From the NCBI GenBank assembly GCA_016190375.1, contig JACPQR010000226.1:1-64000 (forward strand): DNA of 64,000 nt, in the 5' to 3' direction. Both the position numbers and the translations under genes were made by a program. This stretch comes from Deltaproteobacteria bacterium. Lineage in GTDB: Bacteria > Myxococcota_A > Polyangia > JACPQR01. The notes beneath the pieces are model-generated. The model was not told the DNA's origin, searched no databases, and saw only the letters and a program-made list of their open reading frames with translations. Position 1 is the stretch's first letter. Each line of letters opens with the position of its first letter. Shown one piece after another: positions 9,284 to 18,009 of this stretch.

Positions 9284-9506
9284 CGCGATCCGGGCACAAC
9301 CACCGTCACGATCCAATCAAGACGGAGCGGAGGCGGATTCACTCCGCCGCAGCGACCGAGCTCACTGTCCGTCGCGCGGGGGGGCCCGCGGGGGGGGCGA
9401 AGCCCCACCCGCGCGAGATGTCCAAGAACCTCGAGGAGGGGACGCGGACGTGGGAGATCGAGTACCAGAAGGTCATGGAGCAGATCAAGAAGAAGCGCGG
9501 GCTCAC
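9196..9506 (+). repeat. 84-bp direct duplication of the DUF507 3' end
   Basis: Bases 9196-9279 recur at 9423-9506, 227 bases downstream, with one mismatch (9262 A versus 9489 G). The duplicated segment covers the final codons of the DUF507 gene up to just before its stop. The space between the copies holds a small hairpin (9332-9348) and a GC-rich fold-back element. Confidence 0.92.
9373..9415. repeat. GC-rich fold-back element, copy 1
   Basis: The element starts CGCGCGGG (9373-9380) and ends CCCGCGCG (9408-9415), forming an 8-bp outer stem. Inside are a run of Gs around GGGCCCGCGG and a second stem GGGGC-GAA-GCCCC. A close relative lies at 21859-21898. It directly abuts the duplicated DUF507 tail. 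Confidence 0.6.
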
Positions 9507-9510
9507 CTGA
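9418..9510 (+). pseudogene. 30-codon fragment of the DUF507 gene
   Basis: An ATG at 9418 opens a 30-residue frame whose last 28 residues equal the DUF507 C-terminus. It results from the 84-bp duplication and ends with TGA at 9508-9510. Whether it is translated is unknown. It lacks the rest of the fold and is most simply a broken duplicate. Confidence 0.55.
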
Positions 9511-9520
9511 CGGCACCAGT

Positions 9521-12500
9521 TCAGAAAAAACCATCCACTCCCGGAGATGGGTCGCGACCGGTGAAGTCGACGGCGTTGTCGTTGCGGTCGATGCCGAGCG
9601 TGCGTCCGATGGCGCCGCGGTCCCCGACGAGCGCGGGATCGCCCTCGGCCGGGTCCGACGCTCCGAAGGCGACCGCGTCGACCACCTCGCCCCCGTAGCG
9701 GACCACGACCACGCCGTCGAAGGGGACGCGGGCATCGAGGAAGACGTCGGGCGCGAGGGCGTCGGCGGCTGACAGGACGAAGAGGGCATTCGAGCGGGCG
9801 GCGAGGCGATCGAGTCCGACCTCCACGATCTGCCGGCCCGCGTCGTCCAGGAGCTCGAGCGAGTAGTCGTCCAGCGGCAGGTCCGGGGCGGCCCGGAGCT
9901 CCAGAAAACCGTCGTCCTCGCTCCATCCGATCTCGTTCACGACGACGGCCGATCGAAACACTGCCACGTAGGGGCCCATCGATCCGGCCAGACCATCGAA
10001 CCGCACCGTGACGGGCTCGGGCTGGAGGAGGATCGCGGGGTCCTCGCCCAGACCGGCCGCAGCCTGACCCACCAGCTCCCCCTCGGGATCGAACAGCGAG
10101 ATCGACAGGTCCGGCGTGACCGCAGATGCACCGGAGAGCCTTCTCGACCATGCCTCGACGACGGCCGGCAAGGTGGGCTGGACCACGAACAGGTCCAGCT
10201 CGGCGGTCGGCTCGATGGCGCACGCCAGCACCGCAGGCGAGATCGTCGGGTCACCGATCGGCTCGGCGAGATCCTGGGCGTCGTTCGGCTCGAGCTCGCT
10301 CTGGGCGTCCGCCGGCAGCTCCTGGGCGACGAACATGAACCCGACGGGTCCCTCCGGGGCCGCGCCCGGCTCGAGCTCGATCCGCGCGATGGCCCCTTCC
10401 GGTGCAGGGTAGACGACGCTCGAACCGATCGGCAGGGCGAGACGCGTGAAGCCGTCCGTCGCGATCAGGCCCACGCGCAGTCCCGGGCCATCTTCGGCCG
10501 CCACGGCGCTCATCGCAAGGAAGCCACCTCCCGCGTCCGTCCGCGTGACCAGCGCGGACAGCCCGGCGAGGACGGTCCCGGCGACGGTGCGGCCAGCCGT
10601 GAACTGCGCCGGCGCGGATCGGCGGACGTCCATCATCGCCACGGCGAGATCGGGGCCCGTCGTGAGGAGGACCCGCGACGGTCCGTCGGCTGCCGCGGAG
10701 ACATCCACGGCCAGGCCGAGCTGGGTCGGGCCAGCGACGGCCGGCTCGCCGAACCGCAACGCCGAGAGCGGCGCGCCGGAAGAGGCGACGGTCTCGCCCG
10801 GGCTGAAGGTGGTCATGGTCCCGGTGACGGTCACCTCGTTCGACACGCTACCCGACTCGACCGACGCCCCGGCGGTCGACGCCGACTGAAGGCCGGGCGT
10901 GACGATCAGCCGCTGTCGAGCTCGAGCGCCTGCCGCCTCGAGCCCGAGCCAGATCGCAGTGTCGTCGACGGCCGAGTCCACGGTGACGTCCATGTCCGCA
11001 TGCGTAGCGTCCACGACCCTCACCGCCACCACGACGCCGTCCGCGGGCTCGGAGAACCAGCTCGGTGCCTGCGCTCCGAGGTCCATGCCCTCCGCCACCG
11101 CCCCCAGGGTCGTCGTCTCGCCGCGCCGGACCGAGTACGGCTCCAGCCGCAGGATCGGCGCATCCGGCGTGATCACCGCGATGCCGCTCGTGATGACGTC
11201 TGCGCCCGACTGGACGCGCAGCGGCACGGTCCCGGCCTCGGCGTCGGGCTCGACGGCGACGTCGATCTCGAGCGTGTCGGCGTCCAGGAGGCGCGCCGCC
11301 GTGGCGGCGAGCACCTCCCGGGATCCGGGGAAGTCCACGTTCGTCGAGGTGCCCGAGAAGTCCGTGCCCACGCCATGAACGGTCAGCGTCGTCGCCTCAC
11401 CCGGCTCGAGCGTCGCCGGCTCGATCGAGATCGACGGGACGGTGGTCGCCGCGGTCAAGGAGAGGGGAGCCGTCGCGATCTCGCCGTGCGTGGCCAGGAG
11501 GATCCCCGTGTCGCCGGGCGGCGAGTCCGACAGAACCGTGAGCTCGACGATGGCGGTCGTTCGATCGATCACCGTCAAGCCGCCTACCGACAGCCCTCGG
11601 CCAGGCGGTCCGGCGGCGACCGTCACGCCGTCGATGAAGCTCGTCCCCTCCCCGACCAGGAGGAGCAACCGCCCGGCCGCGCCGGCCGGCAGCGACGAGG
11701 GCGCTGTCGTCACGACGGTCGCCCCGTCCCCGAGGACGGTCAGCCGGCCGGCCGTTCTGTCCGTACCGTCGCCGATGACGACGACCGCAGAGCCGACGCG
11801 CGCGGCGCGCCCGATGTCCAGACCGATCCGGATGCCCCCCCCGCCGTCTGCCTGGACGTTGCCGACGGCGATCGAAGGATCGGACGTGACGACGCGAACC
11901 TCTGAATCGGCGCCGATCTCGAGCTCCTCGCCCGACGCGACCACCTCGACCTGCCCAAGTCCCGCACGCACCACGGGCGGGTCCAGCTCGACGGACGCTT
12001 CGTCGCCATCCGGAACGATGGTGAGCGGTGCCTGGACCCGCTCGCCCTTCGTCTCGAACGTCAAGCTGGTCTCGCCGTCCGGAGCGCTCGGTTGCACGTC
12101 CAGGACGACGGCCGCGGAGGTCTCGTCCGTCACGGACAGCGAGGTCACGAAGACGCCCGAGCCAGGCTCCACCGATGCGAGCGTCACCCCGCGCTCGAAC
12201 GACGTACCGATTCCGCCGACCTCGACCTCGGCCCCGCTCGCGCCGCGCTCGATGCGGCCCGGCGCCAGCGAGGCGCGCGGCTCCGGAGCTGCCAGCACCT
12301 CGAACGGAGCGGAGACCGGGGACCCGTCGTCGATGGTCAGCTCCGTCGTGCCGAGGAGCGCCTCCATGGCAACGTCCAGGCGGACCGCGAGTTGTTCCGG
12401 CCCGAAGATCCACAGGCCGGTGATCGCCACACCCGTGCCCGGCACGGCGCGCACTTGCGTCCCGGGGCCGAACGCGGTGGAGTGACCCTCGACCCAGACG

Positions 12501-13480
12501 AACGGCCGGGTGCCCTTGGAAACCGAGTTGGGCGACACGGACACCGATGGTGCGCCGGGCGCACGCACGTAGAACGGACCGCTCGCAATGACCTCGTCGA
12601 TGCCTGTGTCCCGATCGAGGTCGACGCCGACCGTGAATCGCCGGAAGCCCTGCGCACTGTCCGAGGGGATGGTGAAACGCGCTCCGAGGACGGAGGGCGA
12701 GACCACGCGCACGTCCGACACCCAGATGGCCGGGTCGTCGAGGAAGGCGACCACGGCGTCGCCCCCCGCGTTCCGGAAATCCACCGGGCCCGAGATCGTG
12801 ACGTCGACCCGATGACCGGCAAAGCCCACGCTGGGATCCGACGTGAGCGTCGGGGCGGCCTGGGTGACGACCTCGAATCGGTCGTAGACGACGTCGTCTC
12901 GCGTCATCACGGCCGCCGCTACGGCGCCCCCCGGGGCGTCTGCGTCGATGTGGATGCGCGCCGTCGCCGCCGTCGGCGACCTCACGACCAGGGACCGCAC
13001 CTGGATCCGCGCCGCCTCGGGGAAAGATAGGGATGTCGCGCCCTGCTCGAAGTGGGTCGACGTTCCGGCCAGGTCGACGTCGACGTCCGCGCCGGGTGTC
13101 CCGACCTCGGGCGCCAGGGCCACCGCCGCCTCTCCGCGCTCCGCCACCCGGACCTGGAACTGCTTCTCGAAGCGTTCGCCGGCCGCCTCGATCACGAGCG
13201 TCCTCGAGCCCGGCGCAGCGTCCTCGTCGATCTCGAGGACGACGCGGGCCGCCGTGGCGCTGTCTGGTCGCTCATCGACGATCCGGACGTCCGGACCGAC
13301 CATCGCGAGTCGGAAGTCCGGGGCATCGAAGTGCGTGTTGCTCCCGCGCACGTGGACCGTGACCCGCGTGCCCGCGAGGCCCTCGGCAGGCTCCAACTCG
13401 ACCTGCGATCGCGCCGGCTCGTCAGCAACGGGGCAGGCGCCGAGCGCGAGGAACAGCACTACCTTTGACCGATGCCCCAC
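9521..13480 (-). CDS. Giant lipoprotein with ~10 TIG/IPT-like repeats and a lamin-tail-like C-terminus
   Basis: From the GTG at 13480 the product has 1319 residues; an ATG at 13504 would add 8. The signal peptide KVVLFLALGAC ends in a lipobox Cys. About ten repeats of ~95 residues follow, each with a pattern like V-x-L-x-P, then G-x-x-T-x-F and a closing beta strand, resembling IPT/TIG immunoglobulin-like domains. Near residue 1090 a PPC-like domain begins (S-E-L-E-P-N-D-A-Q-D). The last ~150 residues start V-V-N-E-I-G-W and fit a lamin-tail domain. This is a surface-exposed adhesin-like architecture. The GTG start avoids overlap with the divergent gene and has GGGGAG upstream. Confidence 0.82.
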   Translation of the reverse strand: MGHRSKVVLFLALGACPVADEPARSQVELEPAEGLAGTRVTVHVRGSNTHFDAPDFRLAMVGPDVRIVDERPDSATAARVVLEIDEDAAPGSRTLVIEAAGERFEKQFQVRVAERGEAAVALAPEVGTPGADVDVDLAGTSTHFEQGATSLSFPEAARIQVRSLVVRSPTAATARIHIDADAPGGAVAAAVMTRDDVVYDRFEVVTQAAPTLTSDPSVGFAGHRVDVTISGPVDFRNAGGDAVVAFLDDPAIWVSDVRVVSPSVLGARFTIPSDSAQGFRRFTVGVDLDRDTGIDEVIASGPFYVRAPGAPSVSVSPNSVSKGTRPFVWVEGHSTAFGPGTQVRAVPGTGVAITGLWIFGPEQLAVRLDVAMEALLGTTELTIDDGSPVSAPFEVLAAPEPRASLAPGRIERGASGAEVEVGGIGTSFERGVTLASVEPGSGVFVTSLSVTDETSAAVVLDVQPSAPDGETSLTFETKGERVQAPLTIVPDGDEASVELDPPVVRAGLGQVEVVASGEELEIGADSEVRVVTSDPSIAVGNVQADGGGGIRIGLDIGRAARVGSAVVVIGDGTDRTAGRLTVLGDGATVVTTAPSSLPAGAAGRLLLLVGEGTSFIDGVTVAAGPPGRGLSVGGLTVIDRTTAIVELTVLSDSPPGDTGILLATHGEIATAPLSLTAATTVPSISIEPATLEPGEATTLTVHGVGTDFSGTSTNVDFPGSREVLAATAARLLDADTLEIDVAVEPDAEAGTVPLRVQSGADVITSGIAVITPDAPILRLEPYSVRRGETTTLGAVAEGMDLGAQAPSWFSEPADGVVVAVRVVDATHADMDVTVDSAVDDTAIWLGLEAAGARARQRLIVTPGLQSASTAGASVESGSVSNEVTVTGTMTTFSPGETVASSGAPLSALRFGEPAVAGPTQLGLAVDVSAAADGPSRVLLTTGPDLAVAMMDVRRSAPAQFTAGRTVAGTVLAGLSALVTRTDAGGGFLAMSAVAAEDGPGLRVGLIATDGFTRLALPIGSSVVYPAPEGAIARIELEPGAAPEGPVGFMFVAQELPADAQSELEPNDAQDLAEPIGDPTISPAVLACAIEPTAELDLFVVQPTLPAVVEAWSRRLSGASAVTPDLSISLFDPEGELVGQAAAGLGEDPAILLQPEPVTVRFDGLAGSMGPYVAVFRSAVVVNEIGWSEDDGFLELRAAPDLPLDDYSLELLDDAGRQIVEVGLDRLAARSNALFVLSAADALAPDVFLDARVPFDGVVVVRYGGEVVDAVAFGASDPAEGDPALVGDRGAIGRTLGIDRNDNAVDFTGRDPSPGVDGFF

Positions 13481-13502
13481 GTTTGCTAAGGTCTCCCCGG
13501 CC

Positions 13503-13799
13503 ATGATCGAGGAAAAGCGGTATTTCTGCCACAAGTGCCGACAGGAGATCGTCTTCGAGGTCAAGATGGCCCGGACGGACGGATGCCCGCACTGCGGGGT
13601 GGACCTGCACTGCTGCAAGAACTGCAAGTACTGGGACGTCTCGGCCCACAACCAGTGCAAGGAGCACATCACCGAGTACATCACGGACCGCGAGCGGGCG
13701 AACTACTGCACGTTCTTCGAGTTCAACGTGGGCGAGCGCGAGGCGGATCAGACCTCGTCCGCGAGGGTGAAGCTCGACGCGCTGTTCAAGAAGAAGTAG
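13503..13799 (+). CDS. Small Cys-rich zinc-binding protein
   Basis: This 98-residue protein has nine Cys residues: C9-x2-C12, C28-x2-C31, C37, C38, C41, C52 and C69. The first two pairs form a zinc ribbon with H-K-C-R-Q-E-I-V and C-P-H-C-G-V-D-L. The tail is basic (FKKK). I recognise the layout as a conserved hypothetical of delta-type proteobacteria, but no function is known to me. It starts head-to-head with the giant lipoprotein gene, with almost no intergenic space. Confidence 0.75.
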   Translation: MIEEKRYFCHKCRQEIVFEVKMARTDGCPHCGVDLHCCKNCKYWDVSAHNQCKEHITEYITDRERANYCTFFEFNVGEREADQTSSARVKLDALFKKK

Positions 13800-13804
13800 G
13801 GGGC

Positions 13805-15517
13805 TCACTCCAGATTGAGGTGCGCGCTCTCGGTCGTGCCGCCTCCGACGATGATGGTCCGGCGCGCCGAGCGGCCGTCGGCGCTCTCGACGACGACGTT
13901 GTGACGACCGGGCGTGACGCGGACCGTGAGGGGCGTCCGGCCGGCGCGGCGACCGTCGACGAACGCGGTTCCCGTCGGCACTGCCGTGATCCGGATCGAG
14001 CCCAGTGCGCCGGATGGCGCCTGTTCCTGGGGGCCTTCGCGGTCGGTCGCGGCCGTCTCGCCACCGAGCCTCGAGCCCGGGAAGGAGCGCGCGGGGTCCT
14101 CGCTGTGCGGCGGCCGGTTCCGGGGCCTCCGTGCCGCGCGTCCTCCACCGTCGGGCAGGCCTGGTTCGGCGCTCGAGCCGCCGTCGAGAGCCTCGGGTGC
14201 ACCGGCCAGTGGAACCGGCGGCGCCGGCGAGGGCGCGGGCGCCGGCGGCGGCAAGTGGAGGGCGAAGCCGACACCCGCGATGCTCCCGGCGACGACGACG
14301 GCCGCCGCGACGAGCCATCCCCTTCCGGACCCGCGCCCTCCTGTCGCCCCGTCCGGAGGCTTCTGGGCCCCGCGCGCCGCGGGAGGCACGCGAGCGTCCG
14401 AGGGCACCCTGGGGGGCCCCGATCGGCGGTCCTGCTCGGGCAGACGGCGAAGGCTCGGCGGTGTCGCCGCGATCGTCGCGCTGGGGATCGGCGTGGCGTC
14501 GATCTCCGAGATCGGCTCGAGGTCCGCCGAGCGGAGCCGGTCCGAGCCGGACCACATCTGCGTGGCCACGCCGTCGTCCGCCTCGCTCCGGCCCAGCTCG
14601 GGAAGGACCTTGGCGACCATGCGGCCGAGCCTCGTGCGGTCGAAGCCGTGTCCCTCGCGGCGCGCCAGGTCCGCGAGGGCGTCCGCGAAGCGGCGCGCAT
14701 CGATCCGGGCGGCTCGCGACGGCAAGAGCGCCTGGCTCAGGATCCTCTGCAGACCCGCCGGCAGTGTCGGGCAGAGCTTGGCGAGTGGCGGGTAGGCGCC
14801 CTGCCGGACCTGCTCGAGCACCTCACGGGTGAAGACCTGCGGGTACAAGGGCACGCCCGAGACGAGCTCGAACAGGACGATCGCCAGCGAGAAGACGTCC
14901 GCGCGCCCGTCGAGGGGCTCTCCCCGAGCGTGCTCGGGCGACATGTAGCAGAACTTGCCCTTGAGCACGCCGGCCTCGGTCCTCGCCATGCGCGCGGTCG
15001 CCTTGGCGATCCCGAAGTCGCAGACCTTCACCTCGCCGTGCGCGGAGACGAGGATGTTCTGGGGAGAGACGTCGCGGTGGACCACCTCGAAAGGGCGGCC
15101 CGCGCCGTCACAGAGCGCGTGCGCGTAGGCCAGGCCCTCCGCGGCCTCCCGCGCGATCCACACCGCTCCCTCGACTGGCAGGCCGATGCCTAGCTTCCTG
15201 GCCCGGCGCACGAAGTTGCCCAGGTCGCAGCCCTCGATCAGCTCCATCGCCAGAAACCAACCGTCGCCCTCGACGCCGAAGTCGAAGATCTGGCAGATGT
15301 TCGGGTGGCTCAGACGTGCCGTGATGCGGGCCTCGTCGGCGAGCATCTTGATGAAGAGGTCGTCGGCGGCCAGGTTGGCGTGCAGCCTCTTCAAGGCGAC
15401 GCGCTTGTCGAACCCTCCGGGCCCGTCCATCCGCGCCTCGAAGATCTCCGCCATCCCGCCCTTGGCGATCTTCCGGATCAGCGTGTAACGACCGTAGCTC
15501 TGCTCGGTCCCGGTCAT
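13805..15517 (-). CDS. Membrane Ser/Thr protein kinase with C-terminal PEGA domain
   Basis: The 570-residue protein begins with a Hanks-type kinase domain. It shows a Gly-rich loop I-A-K-G-G-M-A-E (17-24), ATP-binding Lys43, catalytic H-R-D (147-149) with Asn154, D-F-G (167-169) and the S-P-E-H activation segment. A Pro/Arg/Ser-rich linker follows, then a single membrane segment near residue 410 (WLVAAAVVVAGSIAGVGFAL). An Ala/Pro spacer leads to a PEGA domain in the last 70 residues, with a G-R-x-A-G-R-T-P-L-T signature. The kinase should face the cytoplasm and PEGA the periplasm. Kinases of this layout are abundant in myxobacteria. It is divergent from the epimerase gene. Confidence 0.93.
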   Translation of the reverse strand: MTGTEQSYGRYTLIRKIAKGGMAEIFEARMDGPGGFDKRVALKRLHANLAADDLFIKMLADEARITARLSHPNICQIFDFGVEGDGWFLAMELIEGCDLGNFVRRARKLGIGLPVEGAVWIAREAAEGLAYAHALCDGAGRPFEVVHRDVSPQNILVSAHGEVKVCDFGIAKATARMARTEAGVLKGKFCYMSPEHARGEPLDGRADVFSLAIVLFELVSGVPLYPQVFTREVLEQVRQGAYPPLAKLCPTLPAGLQRILSQALLPSRAARIDARRFADALADLARREGHGFDRTRLGRMVAKVLPELGRSEADDGVATQMWSGSDRLRSADLEPISEIDATPIPSATIAATPPSLRRLPEQDRRSGPPRVPSDARVPPAARGAQKPPDGATGGRGSGRGWLVAAAVVVAGSIAGVGFALHLPPPAPAPSPAPPVPLAGAPEALDGGSSAEPGLPDGGGRAARRPRNRPPHSEDPARSFPGSRLGGETAATDREGPQEQAPSGALGSIRITAVPTGTAFVDGRRAGRTPLTVRVTPGRHNVVVESADGRSARRTIIVGGGTTESAHLNLE

Positions 15518-15557
15518 GGGAGACTTTTCGCGGGATCATGCTAGCATGCGCGCCCTC

Positions 15558-16496
15558 ATGGCCAGATTCCTCGTGACGGGCGGGGGCGGGTTCATCGGCT
15601 CGAACCTCGTTGCCGCCCTCGTGGCCCGCGGCGACCAGGTCCGCGTGCTGGATGACTTCTCGACGGGTCGCAGGCAGAACCTCGATGGGCTTTCCGGGGT
15701 CGACCTCGTCGTCGGGGACCTGCGCGATCTCGACACGGTCCGGCGGGCGATGGCGGGCGTCGACTTCGTGCTGCACCAGGGAGCGCTCCCTTCGGTGCAG
15801 CGATCGGTCGAGGATCCCGTCACATCCAACCAGGTCAACATCGGCGGCACCCTCAACGTCCTCGTCGCGGCCCGCGACGCAGGGGTCGCGCGCGTCGTCT
15901 ATGCGGCGTCCTCGAGCGCCTACGGCGACACTCCCACCCTGCCCAAGCGCGAGGACATGCCGCCGACGCCTCTGTCGCCGTACGCCCTGCAGAAGCTCGC
16001 GGGCGAGCAGTACATGCGGGTCTTCCACTCGCTCTTCGGCCTCGAGACGGTCGCCTTGCGCTACTTCAACGTCTTCGGGCCCCGGCAGGATCCGAAGAGC
16101 GACTACGCGGCGGTCATCCCGCGTTTCATCATGAAGATCCAGCGCGGCGAGGCGCCGACGATCTTCGGCGACGGCGAGCAGACCCGCGACTTCTGCTTCA
16201 TCGAGAACGTCGTCCAGGCGAACCTCGCGGCGTGCACGGCTCCGGCGGCTGCGGGGCACGTGATGAACATCGGCGGCGGAAAGCGGATCTCGCTCAACCA
16301 GCTCGTCGAGACCATCTGCCAGATCACGGGCAAGACCTGCGAGGCCGTCTACACCGCGCCGCGGCCCGGCGACGTCCGTCACTCGCTCGCGGACGTGGGC
16401 CGAGCCCGCGAGCTGATCGGCTACGAGCCACGGTTCGACGTCACGGAAGGGCTCCGGCGCACCGTGGAGTATTTCGCCAGCCACCAGTCGCCGTGA
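15558..16496 (+). CDS. NAD-dependent sugar epimerase (UDP-glucose/GlcNAc 4-epimerase type)
   Basis: The 312-residue protein is an extended short-chain dehydrogenase. The NAD-binding motif is TGGGGFIG (residues 7-14). Catalytic Ser lies in A-S-S-S-A-Y-G, and the Tyr/Lys pair in P-Y-A-L-Q-K. The stretch T-P-L-S-P-Y and the R-Y-F-N-V-F-G-P-R-Q block are typical of UDP-hexose and UDP-N-acetylhexosamine 4-epimerases (WbpP/Gne type). It probably supplies a nucleotide sugar for surface polysaccharide. ATG codons at 15546 and 15558 are both possible; the second gives MARFLVTGG. The yicC start overlaps its stop codon (GTGA), indicating co-translation. Confidence 0.88.
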   Translation: MARFLVTGGGGFIGSNLVAALVARGDQVRVLDDFSTGRRQNLDGLSGVDLVVGDLRDLDTVRRAMAGVDFVLHQGALPSVQRSVEDPVTSNQVNIGGTLNVLVAARDAGVARVVYAASSSAYGDTPTLPKREDMPPTPLSPYALQKLAGEQYMRVFHSLFGLETVALRYFNVFGPRQDPKSDYAAVIPRFIMKIQRGEAPTIFGDGEQTRDFCFIENVVQANLAACTAPAAAGHVMNIGGGKRISLNQLVETICQITGKTCEAVYTAPRPGDVRHSLADVGRARELIGYEPRFDVTEGLRRTVEYFASHQSP

Positions 16497-17365
16497 AGAG
16501 CATGACCGGCTTCGGGCGGGGTGAGGCCGCCCTCGGCGAAGGGAGAGTCGCCGTCGAGGTCCGCGCCACGAACCACCGCAACATGGAGGTCCGGCTCCAC
16601 GCCCCCAAGGAGATCGGGAGCCTCGTGACGGAGATGATGGAGGTGGCCAGGCGTCAGGTTCGCCGCGGACGGCTGGAGCTGCACGTCTGGCTCGAGGGCG
16701 AGACCGGGCTCAGGGTGACGATCGATCGCGGCCTGGCTCGCGATGCCTACCGGGCCCTCTGCTCGTTGCGCGACGAGATCGCGCCGGGCGAGCCCGTCCC
16801 GCTCTCGCTCCTCGCATCGGTGCCAGACCTGTTCACGCCGGTCTCGGCCACGCTCGGCGAAGCGGCCCGGCTTGCCGTGATGGCGGCCGTCGAGCGCGCC
16901 ATCCTCGACCTGGACCGGATGCGACAGAGGGAGGGCGCTGCGCTCGGGGCCGACCTCGCGTCGAGGCTCGGCACCGTCCGCACGATCTGCGGCCAGATCG
17001 AGTCTCGCGCGCCGGAGGCGCTCGTGGCGCATCGGCGCCGGCTGCGCGAGCGGATCGACCGGCTGATCGCCGACCGCGCCACCGAGATCGATGGGATGCG
17101 GATCGAGCAGGAGGTGGCGCTGGTCGCCGACCGCACGGACGTGGCCGAAGAGCTCACGCGGCTCTGCTCGCACTGCGACCAGCTCGCGGGACTGTTCGGG
17201 GTCGACGAGCCCGTGGGACGCCGCCTGGACTTCATGCTCCAGGAGCTCGGGCGCGAGGCGAACACGATCGGCGCCAAGTCACAGGACACGGCCACGGCCC
17301 ACCTGGTCGTCGACCTCAAGACCGAGATCGAGCGGATGCGCGAGCAGGCGCAGAACGTCGAGTAG
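16493..17365 (+). CDS. yicC: YicC family endoribonuclease-like protein
   Basis: The GTG at 16493 gives V-K-S-M-T-G-F-G-R-G, the invariant start of YicC proteins. The 290-residue length is normal. The N-terminal YicC_N domain (1-155) and the C-terminal DUF1732 domain (about 205-290) are both present. The latter has the conserved R-R-L-D-F-M-L-Q-E-L-G-R-E-A-N-T-I-G-A-K block. YicC homologues act as ribonucleases in E. coli and B. subtilis. The gene lies directly before gmk (2-base gap), the usual neighbour. Confidence 0.95.
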   Translation: MKSMTGFGRGEAALGEGRVAVEVRATNHRNMEVRLHAPKEIGSLVTEMMEVARRQVRRGRLELHVWLEGETGLRVTIDRGLARDAYRALCSLRDEIAPGEPVPLSLLASVPDLFTPVSATLGEAARLAVMAAVERAILDLDRMRQREGAALGADLASRLGTVRTICGQIESRAPEALVAHRRRLRERIDRLIADRATEIDGMRIEQEVALVADRTDVAEELTRLCSHCDQLAGLFGVDEPVGRRLDFMLQELGREANTIGAKSQDTATAHLVVDLKTEIERMREQAQNVE

Positions 17366-17367
17366 GC

Positions 17368-18009
17368 ATGAACCCGGGCGCAACGTCGGCCGAGCCGTTC
17401 CTGCTCATCGTCCTCTCGTCGCCCTCCGGCGCTGGCAAGACGACCCTGGCTCGCAGGCTCCTCGCGGCTCAACCGGAGCTCCGGTTCTCCGTCTCTCACA
17501 CCACGCGACCGCCTCGGCCGAACGAGGTCGACGGACGCGACTACCACTTCGTCTCCCCCGAGGCCTTCGACGCCATGGTCGCGGCCGACGCATTCGCGGA
17601 GTGGGCGACCGTGCACTCGAACCGATACGGGACCTCGAAGAACGAGATCGAGGCGGCGCGCTCCTCGTGCGGCGGCATCGTCTTCGACATCGACTTCCAG
17701 GGCGCGCGGCAGCTCCAGGCGGCGTACGCGGACCTGGTCACGGTCTTCGTCCTGCCGCCGTCGATGAAGGAGCTCGAGCGGCGCCTGCGCGGTCGCGCCA
17801 CCGACGACGCCCAGGCCGTGGCCCGGAGGCTCGAGCAGGCGTCCGTCGAGATCGCGAACTACGGTCTGTTCCAGTACCTGCTCCTGAACGACGACTTCGA
17901 CCGGGCATTCGCCCGCCTCCAGGCGATCGTCTCGGCCGAGCGGTGCCGCCGGCAGCGGCTCGCGCTCGTCGCCGAACGCCTCTTGCGCCACGGGAAGACG
18001 GAGCCGTGA
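17368..18009 (+). CDS. gmk: Guanylate kinase
   Basis: The 213-residue protein phosphorylates GMP to GDP with ATP. The P-loop is S-S-P-S-G-A-G-K-T (17-25). GMP-binding residues lie in S-H-T-T-R-P-P-R-P-N-E-V-D-G-R-D-Y-H-F, the strongest family signature. The D-I-D-F-Q-G segment replaces the usual D-I-D-x-Q-G and is normal. Position downstream of yicC matches the common bacterial order. Its stop codon overlaps the GTG of the next gene, so the three genes form one transcription unit. Confidence 0.96.
   Translation: MNPGATSAEPFLLIVLSSPSGAGKTTLARRLLAAQPELRFSVSHTTRPPRPNEVDGRDYHFVSPEAFDAMVAADAFAEWATVHSNRYGTSKNEIEAARSSCGGIVFDIDFQGARQLQAAYADLVTVFVLPPSMKELERRLRGRATDDAQAVARRLEQASVEIANYGLFQYLLLNDDFDRAFARLQAIVSAERCRRQRLALVAERLLRHGKTEP

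Noticed and set aside
13535..15193. Long plus-strand open frame opposite the Ser/Thr kinase gene
   Set aside because: It is Arg/Gly/Ala-rich with no domain, and the minus strand here encodes an intact kinase. High GC content produces long antisense frames throughout the window.
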